From Alphaproteobacteria bacterium (lineage in GTDB: Bacteria; Pseudomonadota; Alphaproteobacteria; UBA8366; Aestuariispiraceae): a DNA stretch of 64,000 bases. The notes under the pieces were generated by a model. It made no database searches, was not told where the DNA came from, and saw only the letters and a list, made by a program, of their open reading frames with translations. This document shows positions 24,956 through 32,060 of this stretch, piece after piece. A program made the translations under genes and the position numbers. The stretch's first letter is position 1, and each line of letters opens with the position of its first letter. The DNA lies in contig JANSXE010000007.1 in the NCBI GenBank assembly GCA_024743195.1, forward strand, positions 62,001 through 126,000, given 5' to 3'.

Positions 24956-25383
24956 GCGCGGCGGCGTCGAAACTTGCCGGCAAGCGTATCCTGATCGCCA
25001 AGCCGGGATTGGACGGTCACGACATCGGGGCCAAGGTCGTCGCATTGGCGTTGCGCGACGCGGGCGCGGAGGTGATCTACACCGGCCTTCGCAAGGCGCC
25101 GGACTACATCGCGCGGGTCGCCGTCGACGAAGATGTGGACGCCGTCGGCCTCAGCATCCTGTCGGGCAGCCATGTCGCGCTGGTCGAGGAGACGGTCCGC
25201 CATCTGAAAGCGATGGACGCGGCGGACATTCCTCTGTTCCTCGGCGGCACCATCGCGAAGGAGGACCACGCGACGCTGCGGGCCGCCGGCGTGGTCGACA
25301 TCTTCACCAGCGACATGGCGATCGAGGAGGTCGTCGACCGGCTCGCCGAGCGGCTCGACGCGCTGCAGGAGAGCCGCGCGTGA
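24952..25383 (+). CDS. B12-binding small subunit of the acyl-CoA mutase
   Basis: A 143-residue cobalamin-binding domain with the base-off motif DxHxxG (Asp21, His23, Gly26), Lys17 upstream, the LSILSG segment and a GG motif in LFLGGTI. Family members usually have DGHDRG; here it is DGHDIG. The ATG overlaps the stop of the large subunit (ATGA), as expected for subunits made in equal amounts. Split large/small subunit mutases include isobutyryl- and 2-hydroxyisobutyryl-CoA mutases, whereas most methylmalonyl-CoA mutases are fused. Confidence 0.93.
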   Translation: MSAAASKLAGKRILIAKPGLDGHDIGAKVVALALRDAGAEVIYTGLRKAPDYIARVAVDEDVDAVGLSILSGSHVALVEETVRHLKAMDAADIPLFLGGTIAKEDHATLRAAGVVDIFTSDMAIEEVVDRLAERLDALQESRA

Positions 25384-26531
25384 CGGGCCCGCTGGCAGGC
25401 GTCCGGGTGCTGGAGGTCGGCCATATGCTGGCCGGTCCCTATTGCGGGCTGCTGCTGGCGGACCTCGGGGCCGAGGTGATCAAGATCGAATCGCCGAGCG
25501 GAGATATCGCCCGCTCCATCGGGCCGAACAGCGTGGGCGAGCACAATGTCTATTTCGCCAGTCTGAACCGCAACAAGAAGAGCGTGCGCCTGGACATCGG
25601 CGACCCGGAAGACCGCAAGGCCTTCGAGGAGTTGGTGCGCACGGCGCACGCCATGATCACCAACCTGCGGCCCGCCGCGATCCGCAAGCACGGCCTTACC
25701 TACGACGCCCTGCGCGGGATCAACGAACGGCTGGTCTGCGTCGCCCTCACCGGCTACGGCCTGGACAGCCCGAAAGCGGAGCATCCCGCCTACGATTACG
25801 TGATCCAGGCGCTGACCGGCGTCATGGCGCTGACCGGCGAACCGGACGGCCCGCCGACGAAGTCGGGCTACTCCGCGGTGGACAATTCGGCCGGCCTCGG
25901 CGCGGCGCTCGGGCTGGTCGCCAAGCTGTTCGAGGGCAAGGGCGGCCAGATCGATCTGGCGATGTACGACATCATGCTCTCGCAGTTGAACTATCTGGCG
26001 GCCGCCTGGCTCAACTCCGGCGAACGGCCGACGCGTCAGAGCGGATCGGCCCACCCCTATATCGTGCCGGCCCAGCTGTTCCGAACCCGCGACGGCCATC
26101 TCTGTCTGTTCGTCACCCACGACGCCTTCTGGCGCAAGTTCGCCGACGAAGTCGGCCGATCCGACTGGCTGACCGACCCGCGCTTCGCCACCATGACCGC
26201 CCGACGCGCCAACCGCGCGTTGGTGGTCGAGACGGTGCAGGACGTCCTGCTCCAGGAGAATACCGAGACCTGGCTGCGCCGGCTCGAACCGATCGGACTG
26301 GTGGTCTCGGGCGTGGCGTCCCTGGAGGAGGCGCTCGCCAGCGACCAGACCCGCGCGCGCGGCATGATCGCGTCGATCTCGACCGAGAGCGGCCGCATTC
26401 AGGCCCTCGCCAATCCGATCAAGTACGGGGCGGACGGACCGGCGCCTACCCCGCCGCCGCGCCTGGGCGAACATAATGGCGACCTGCTGCGGGCGATCCG
26501 CGCCGGAGTGCGTATCGGCGACCATGGGTGA
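25380..26531 (+). CDS. Class III CoA transferase (CaiB/BaiF family)
   Basis: A 383-residue family III CoA transferase. The N-terminal segment VRVLEVGHMLAGPYCGLLLADLGAEVIKIE is followed by NRNKKSVRLD. The aspartate that forms the mixed anhydride is probably the one in SAVDNSAGLG (near residue 165). It starts with GTG overlapping the mutase small-subunit stop (GTGA). In this operon it most likely activates the free acid that feeds the mutase, using a CoA ester such as succinyl-CoA as donor. Confidence 0.92.
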   Translation: MTGPLAGVRVLEVGHMLAGPYCGLLLADLGAEVIKIESPSGDIARSIGPNSVGEHNVYFASLNRNKKSVRLDIGDPEDRKAFEELVRTAHAMITNLRPAAIRKHGLTYDALRGINERLVCVALTGYGLDSPKAEHPAYDYVIQALTGVMALTGEPDGPPTKSGYSAVDNSAGLGAALGLVAKLFEGKGGQIDLAMYDIMLSQLNYLAAAWLNSGERPTRQSGSAHPYIVPAQLFRTRDGHLCLFVTHDAFWRKFADEVGRSDWLTDPRFATMTARRANRALVVETVQDVLLQENTETWLRRLEPIGLVVSGVASLEEALASDQTRARGMIASISTESGRIQALANPIKYGADGPAPTPPPRLGEHNGDLLRAIRAGVRIGDHG

Positions 26532-27444
26532 GCTGAACCGACGGGCCCTGGGACGCGCCTTGAGCCGCGCCGCCGACGCGGGCGTGGCGGAGGCGCTGCA
26601 TACGGTGATCCACGCGCCTGAGGATCCGATCCGGCGGATCGCGCTGACCGGGGCGCCCGGTTCGGGCAAGAGCACGCTGGCCGGCGCACTGGCGCGCGAG
26701 CGGCTGGCGGCGGAGGCGACGCGACGCATCGGCGTGTTGGCGATCGATCCGACCAGCCGCTACAGCGGCGGCGCTGTGCTCGGCGACCGCATCCGCATGG
26801 ATGGCGACGACGACCAGTCCCGGCTGTTCATCCGCTCGTTGGCAAGCCGCCACACGGCCGAGGGGCTCGCCGACAATCTGGGCGCGCTGATCGCGCTGCT
26901 CGCCGCCTACGGCTTCGACGAGGCGTTGATCGAGACGGTCGGCGTGGGCCAGATCGATTGCGCGGTCCGGGAACTCGTCGACACGGTCGTCCTGGTGATC
27001 AATCCGGAAAGCGGGGACGTGGTGCAGGCGATGAAAGCCGGCGTAATGGAGACCGCCGACCTCTATGTGGTGAACAAGGCCGACCTGCCGGGCGCCGATC
27101 GAGCGGTCGCCGCCTTGAATGGCCGTGGCGGCGCGCCGCGGACGCCGGGCTGGGAACCGCCGGTGCTGACCGCCTCGATGGACGACGCGGCCTCGGTCCG
27201 TCGGCTGTCGGAGGCGCTGGACGCCCATCAGGCCTGGCGGTCGGAGGCTGTCGATCAACACGAGACGCGCCGGCGGCGACGCGCCTACATGCTGCTGGCG
27301 CTGCTGCAGCGCCAGGTGCAGCGGCGCGCCGAAACGCTGGGTCCGACGACCGACCCGGCTGCGCTTCTCGAATCGCTGGCGGCCGACTTCCGGTCCTTCG
27401 CCGACCTAGTCCGGGACCAAGGAGAGACGCGCGATCATGGCTGA
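26524..27444 (+). CDS. meaB: MeaB/ArgK-type GTPase, mutase chaperone
   Basis: A 306-residue G3E-family GTPase: Walker A GAPGSGKST (residues 43-51), LAIDPTSRYSGGAVLGDRIRM, ETVGVGQ and NKAD. MeaB proteins load adenosylcobalamin into acyl-CoA mutases and protect and reactivate them. Being encoded in the same operon is typical and confirms that the neighbouring mutase uses B12. The start at 26524 overlaps the CoA transferase by 8 bp. A 68-bp near-copy of its codons 16-38 occurs at 31509, next to a broken gene. Confidence 0.93.
   Translation: MGELNRRALGRALSRAADAGVAEALHTVIHAPEDPIRRIALTGAPGSGKSTLAGALARERLAAEATRRIGVLAIDPTSRYSGGAVLGDRIRMDGDDDQSRLFIRSLASRHTAEGLADNLGALIALLAAYGFDEALIETVGVGQIDCAVRELVDTVVLVINPESGDVVQAMKAGVMETADLYVVNKADLPGADRAVAALNGRGGAPRTPGWEPPVLTASMDDAASVRRLSEALDAHQAWRSEAVDQHETRRRRRAYMLLALLQRQVQRRAETLGPTTDPAALLESLAADFRSFADLVRDQGETRDHG
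26571..26638. repeat. meaB segment duplicated at 31509-31576
   Basis: These 68 bp match 31509-31576 in direct orientation with three mismatches (at 26603, 26619 and 26635). This copy lies inside the intact meaB gene and is therefore the functional one. Confidence 0.93.
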
Positions 27445-28576
27445 GCTCGACCGACTGCTGCGCTTCACCCATCCTCCGCCCTTCGACGGCGAAGCGGCGC
27501 TGCGCGCCGAGGTGCGGGCCTTTCTGCGGGCGCGGGCGGACGACTGGGCCCCGGTCGATCGCGCGCGCTCCTGGATCGGCTTCGACCGCGCCTTCTCCAA
27601 GGCGGTCGGGGCCAAGGGATGGATCGGGATGACGTGGCCCAAGCCCTACGGCCACGGCCGCACGCAGGTCGAGCGCTACATCGTCGTCGAGGAGATGCTG
27701 TCGGCCGGCGCGCCGGTGGCCGCCCATTGGATCGCCGACCGGCAAAGCGGCCCGTTGATCATCAGCCGCGGCACGGACCGGCAGAAGGAGACGATTCTCC
27801 CCGGCGTGGTGCGCGGCGAGACCACCTTCTGCATCGGGATGAGCGAACCGGAGTCCGGCTCCGATCTCGCCTCCGTCCGCTCGCGCGCGACGTCGGTCGA
27901 CGGCGGTTGGCGGCTCAACGGCCGGAAGATCTGGAGCACCAACGCCCATCTCTCCGACTTCATGATCGCGCTGTTCCGCACCGGTCCGGCGGACGCGGAG
28001 ACCCGCCATGGGGGACTGACCCAGTTCATCGTGGATCTGCGCGCCTCGGGGATCGAGATCCGCGAGATCAAGGATCTGACCGGCGAGCATCACTTCAACG
28101 AGATCCTGTTCGACGACGTCTTCGTCCCCGACGAGATGCTGTTGGGCCGTCCCGGCGACGGCTGGACCCAGGTCACCGCCGAACTGGCGCATGAGCGCAG
28201 CGGCCCCGAACGCTATCTCAGCGCCTTCCCCGCCCTCGCCCAGGCCGTGCGCGAGGCGGGCGGGGACGCCGCGTCGGCCCGCACGGCCGGCGAGATGATC
28301 GTCGAGTACGCGACGCTGCGCGCCATGTCCCTGTCGGTGGCCGGCATGCTGGACGAGGGCCGCGACGTCGCGCAGCAGGCGGCCGTGGTCAAGGATGTCG
28401 GCACCACGCTCGAGCAGGACACCCCGGCGGCCGTGCGCCGCCTGGCGCCGGCCCCCAGCGACGCCCTGGCGGAGATGCTGACCTACACGACCTGCGCCGC
28501 GCCCACCTTCTCGATCCGCGGCGGAACGCGGCAGATCATGCGCGGGATCATCGCGCGCGGCCTGGGGGTGCGCTGA
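27437..28576 (+). CDS. Acyl-CoA dehydrogenase family protein
   Basis: A 379-residue ACAD. It has GMSEPESGSD in the FAD-binding middle domain, GRKIWSTNAHLSD, FDDVFVPDEMLLG and the C-terminal IRGGTRQIMRGIIARGLG. The glutamate of the EGT motif used as base by medium-chain ACADs is replaced by Gly, as in several other ACAD groups. It overlaps meaB by 8 bp and precedes a second, shorter ACAD by 1 bp. Such adjacent long/short pairs often form mixed tetramers in steroid and cyclic-acid degradation. The substrate is unknown. Confidence 0.93.
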   Translation: MAELDRLLRFTHPPPFDGEAALRAEVRAFLRARADDWAPVDRARSWIGFDRAFSKAVGAKGWIGMTWPKPYGHGRTQVERYIVVEEMLSAGAPVAAHWIADRQSGPLIISRGTDRQKETILPGVVRGETTFCIGMSEPESGSDLASVRSRATSVDGGWRLNGRKIWSTNAHLSDFMIALFRTGPADAETRHGGLTQFIVDLRASGIEIREIKDLTGEHHFNEILFDDVFVPDEMLLGRPGDGWTQVTAELAHERSGPERYLSAFPALAQAVREAGGDAASARTAGEMIVEYATLRAMSLSVAGMLDEGRDVAQQAAVVKDVGTTLEQDTPAAVRRLAPAPSDALAEMLTYTTCAAPTFSIRGGTRQIMRGIIARGLGVR

Positions 28577-28577
28577 G

Positions 28578-29621
28578 ATGTCGGTCGGTGATGAGATCGC
28601 CCGCGCCTTCGGCCGCCTGATCGAGACGCGACTGGACGTCGAGACGCTGCGTGCGGCGGAGGCCGGGGCCTTCCCGGACGCGCTGTTCCGCGAGACGCTG
28701 GAACTCGGACTGGCGGACGCCCTGGTTCCTGAGAGCCGCGGCGGTTTCGGGCTGCGGTGGCGCGATCTTGCGCCCCTGTTCCGCGCGGCCGGGGCCGCCG
28801 CTCTTCCCGTCCCGATCGGCGAGCACATGCTGGCCCGCATGCTGATCGCGGAGGCCGGCGCGCCCGCGCCCGATGGGCTGATCGCCCTGCCGGCGCGGCC
28901 GGGTGCGCCGCTGACGGTGTCCCGCGCCGGCGTCTCCGGCGCCCTCGCTGCGGTTCCCTGGGGCGGGGCGGCGTCGCACCTTGTCGCCGAAGGCGTCCGG
29001 GACGGGACGGCGCAGACGTTGCTGCTGGCGCGCGCCGATGTCGTCGGCCGGCCGACGCCCTCGCTGTCGCGCGAGCCTTATGAGACCCTGACGCTGGAGG
29101 CTGTCGCGCCTGCGGCCGCAGGGCCGGGCGAGGCCGGCCGGCTGCTGCATCTGGGGGCCGCGCTGCGCAGCCTGCAGATCGCCGGCGCGCTGGAAAAAGT
29201 GTTGGCGCTGTGCGTCGATTACGCCCAGACCCGCCGCCAATTCGGCCGCCCCATCGGCAAGTTTCAGGCGGTTCAGCAAATGCTGGCGGAACTGTCCAAC
29301 GAGGCCGCGGCGGTCAACGCCGTGACCGATGCGGCCGTCGCGGCCCTCGATCGCGGCCGCGCCGACGCCGCGACAGCCGTCGCGAAGGCGCGGGCCAGCG
29401 CCGCAGCCGACAAGGCCTCGGCGCTGGCCCACGAGGTCTTCGCCGCGATCGGCGTCACCGAAGAGCTCGGCCTGCACCATTTGACCCGGCGTCTGTGGCA
29501 ATGGCGGGACGACTTCGGCGACGAGGCCTACTGGGCGGATCGGCTCGGCCGCGACCTGCTGGCGTCCCCGGATCGGGATTTGTGGGCGCGCGTCGTCGGC
29601 GCCTTTGACGCGTCGGCGTGA
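28578..29621 (+). CDS. Acyl-CoA dehydrogenase family protein (short partner)
   Basis: A 347-residue ACAD-fold protein with VPESRGGFGL near residue 50 and, in the C-terminal helical domain, RRQFGRPIGKFQAVQQMLAEL. The middle beta domain is poorly conserved and lacks an obvious FAD-binding sequence like that of its neighbour, and the end reads GLHHLTRRLWQWRDDFG. I infer that it is the non-identical partner of the preceding ACAD. It closes the seven-gene mutase operon; no terminator is evident after it. Confidence 0.9.
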   Translation: MSVGDEIARAFGRLIETRLDVETLRAAEAGAFPDALFRETLELGLADALVPESRGGFGLRWRDLAPLFRAAGAAALPVPIGEHMLARMLIAEAGAPAPDGLIALPARPGAPLTVSRAGVSGALAAVPWGGAASHLVAEGVRDGTAQTLLLARADVVGRPTPSLSREPYETLTLEAVAPAAAGPGEAGRLLHLGAALRSLQIAGALEKVLALCVDYAQTRRQFGRPIGKFQAVQQMLAELSNEAAAVNAVTDAAVAALDRGRADAATAVAKARASAAADKASALAHEVFAAIGVTEELGLHHLTRRLWQWRDDFGDEAYWADRLGRDLLASPDRDLWARVVGAFDASA

Positions 29622-29747
29622 CGCGACCCATCCTACGCTGCATGGACAGCGCAAGTGCGCCGCCCGGCGCCATGCGGTCCGTCGAAGGCCGCGCCGCAGC
29701 GGCCGACCTCTCTTTCGGACCCGGACCGCGGCCGTGCCGCACACGGC

Positions 29748-30602
29748 TCAGGAAGGCGTGAAGGTCGGCGCGTCGGCGAAGGCGCCCGCGCGCACCCGCT
29801 CGCCCAACGGGACCTCGGGCTGCACCGCCCGGACGAGCCGCTCAAGCCGTCGCCGCGTCCCGGCCCGGTTCGCCCATAGCAGCAGACTGACCCATAGCGG
29901 GGCCCCGGCGACGGCGCCAAACGGCTCCGTCGCGTCGATGTCGTAGGGGTGGACATAGCTCCACAGACAGGCCGACCGGGGTTGTCGACGCAAGGCCCGG
30001 CGCACCGCGAATCCTGGCAGGTAGCGCAGATAGAAACCGCCCAGGAAGGGCGTCGCCGACAGACCGAACCGCGCCACCGGCGCCGGCAGTTCGAGGGGGC
30101 CGACACCCCACCGGAACGGGGTCCGCGGGGCCTCGGGAAAGCCGTAGAGCGGCGACGCGGCAGGCAGGACGCTCGACGAATACTCGAACCCGAGACCGCC
30201 CAATTCGGCGGCGGCCCAGGCGGTCTTCGCCGTCAGCGAAAAGACGGGCGCGCGATAGCCGACGACCGTGCGGCCGGCGGCGTCCTCGATCGCGGCTTTC
30301 GCCTCGGCGGTCTCGCGGCGGAAACGCTCCGGCGTCTCCTGATCGAGCGGACGGTGCGCGAGCGAGTGACAGGCCGGTTCATGGCCGCGCGCGGCGACCT
30401 CGCGCACCAAGGCGGGCGCCTCGCGCGCGATCTCCGCGACGATGAAGACCGTGAGGCGCACCCCCAGCGCTTCGAAAAGATCCAGCAGCACATGCGTGTT
30501 CGCCTCGTAGCGCGCCGGTCCGCGTCGATCGGCGCGGTGATCCTCCAGATCGAGCGTGAAGCTGAGGCGCGGGCGCGGCCTCTCGGCGTCGGACGTCGTC
30601 AT
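29748..30602 (-). CDS. Polysaccharide deacetylase family protein
   Basis: 284 residues with a NodB-type carbohydrate esterase 4 core. The first motif reads LSFTLDLEDH with the catalytic Asp and metal Asp, the second HSLAHRPL gives the two metal histidines, and GYRAPVFSL follows, as in the XrtA-linked/DUF3473 subgroup. It should remove N-acetyl groups from a polysaccharide, or act on a related amide. I place the start at 30602, where ATGA overlaps the stop of the upstream monooxygenase remnant; longer frames run into that gene. Since the upstream gene is broken, expression of this one may be impaired. Confidence 0.9.
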   Translation of the reverse strand: MTTSDAERPRPRLSFTLDLEDHRADRRGPARYEANTHVLLDLFEALGVRLTVFIVAEIAREAPALVREVAARGHEPACHSLAHRPLDQETPERFRRETAEAKAAIEDAAGRTVVGYRAPVFSLTAKTAWAAAELGGLGFEYSSSVLPAASPLYGFPEAPRTPFRWGVGPLELPAPVARFGLSATPFLGGFYLRYLPGFAVRRALRRQPRSACLWSYVHPYDIDATEPFGAVAGAPLWVSLLLWANRAGTRRRLERLVRAVQPEVPLGERVRAGAFADAPTFTPS

Positions 30603-31504
30603 GAGCGCGCGTACTTCGCCCGGAAATAGAACCGCCAGACCGCCTCGGGCGCGCCGGCCAGCAAAGCGGCGCGCAGCGCATTCAAGCCGCCGCTGCGCGG
30701 CACGCACCATTTCGCGTTGCGGCGGGTCTTGCGCTGCAGGCTCTCCACTTGCGGCTTGATCGCGCGCTCCAGCCTGCGCCCGGCGGACGCCGGATCCTCG
30801 GCCAGCAGGGCGCGGGCCAGCGCGCTGGCGCTCGCCATCGCCATGGAGGCGCCGATCCCGGAAAGCTGCGTCAGGCAATGCGCCGCGTCGCCGACGATGG
30901 CGGCGCAGCCCGCGCTCCAGCGCGCAGCGCGAACCTGCATCAGGTCGTCCATATAGAGCAGGGCGCCGCGCGCGCGGGTGGTCAGCACCTCCTGGACCGG
31001 CGCCGGCGCGTCTTCGAAGACCCCGCGCAGATAGTCGAGGCGCGGCTCCGCCTCGCCCGGAACCGGCGCGTGCGGGGCGAAGAACAGGATGCAGGAGAGC
31101 TCGTTGCGGCGCGTCGTATAGACGATGCTGTGGCGCATCGGCTCAAGATGCGCGACATACTCGTTCTGCAGGCCCAAGACGTTCTCGCAGGTGAAAGCCG
31201 CCGCCTGAAGATTCAACGGGTGCAGGCGATAGTCCGACCGGCCCAAGACCTGATCGCGCACGGCCGACCGCAACCCGTCCGCGCCGATGACCGCGTCGTA
31301 CTCCGCCTCCGCGCCGCTGTCGAAAGTCACCTGGGCGCGGCCGCCGTCCTGCGCCATCGAGCGCACGCCGTCGGAGAATCGGAAGTGGGCGAGATCCCGG
31401 GCGCGGTCATGCAGCACCGTCTGCAAATCGTCGCGCATGATCTGCGGCACCTGCCCCGGATCGTAGAGCCGGCGGTAGTCTAGGTCGAGCACGCAGCGGC
31501 GCCT
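30599..31504 (-). pseudogene. FAD-dependent monooxygenase, N-terminus lost
   Basis: About 300 residues match the middle and end of a PHBH/UbiH-type flavin monooxygenase. VIGADGLRSAVRD is the DG motif and GDAAHCLTQLSGIGASMAM is the second FAD-binding GD motif. The first 80-100 residues with the GxGxxG dinucleotide fold are missing. Upstream of about 31504 the frame stays open to 31837 but encodes low-complexity Arg/Pro-rich sequence with no resemblance to the family, and part of it is antisense to a displaced meaB fragment. I therefore read the gene as truncated by a rearrangement. It overlaps the deacetylase gene by 4 bp. Confidence 0.8.
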
Positions 31505-31508
31505 GCCC

Positions 31509-31576
31509 CGCCGACGCGGGCGTGGCGGAGGCGCTGCATATGGTGATCCACGCGCCCGAGGATCCGATCCGGTGGA
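31509..31576. repeat. Displaced 68-bp fragment of meaB
   Basis: 65 of 68 bases match codons 16-38 of meaB, in the same orientation as the gene 4.9 kb upstream. It begins within a few bases of the point where monooxygenase homology stops, so it marks a recombination joint. The three differences suggest an old event or an origin in another meaB paralogue. Confidence 0.93.
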
Positions 31577-32060
31577 GCGGGCGACGGAAGGAGAGGCGCT
31601 CGGTTTCTTCGAACGCCTGGCGGACATGCGCGTGGTCTCGCCGCGCGCGTGACGCGGGTGAAACGGCCCCCAGGCGCGCGGATGTGATCCGCTCCCTAGG
31701 AACCGGACCATTCTGTGCTGGGAAATTCGAAAGATGAGACCGTCTTCGAGTGTAGGAGCTCTCCATGATGGCCGGGCCGCGTCGGTGAGGTGCAAATCGC
31801 ATGTGATTTGAAGCGGGCAGACATTTCCACGAACCACTGCGCCCTCGCTTACGCCTATCTAGGCGGGCCATCACTTCTTCAGGCCTATTGTCGGCTTCTG
31901 GCTATACTCGGAAGGAGTGGACGACGCTGAAGATGTTCCGGGTGTAGCCAATGTCAGACCATCGCGACGGTCGTGTCCGAGCGGCGACGCCAGGCCGAAG
32001 ACGGCTCGTTCATTCGGCCAAAGCGAAGGTCCAGAGCGGACAAGGAAAAAACGGCTGCAT
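31577..32060. other. Low-GC segment without a recognisable gene
   Basis: About 480 bp without a supported gene. The first part (31575-31652) is open on the plus strand and ends EGEALGFFERLADMRVVSPRA before a TGA; it could be the tail of a lost gene. GC is lower than elsewhere: 31681-31740 has 31 G/C of 60 and 31801-31860 has 32 of 60, while flanking genes are near 70%. It may be the remnant of an inserted element, but I found no transposase motif and no terminal repeats. Confidence 0.6.

Noticed and set aside
23324-25383. Assignment as 2-hydroxyisobutyryl-CoA or isobutyryl-CoA mutase
   Set aside because: Those enzymes change the Tyr89 and Arg207 positions (Ile or Phe, and Gln); here both Tyr and Arg are kept.
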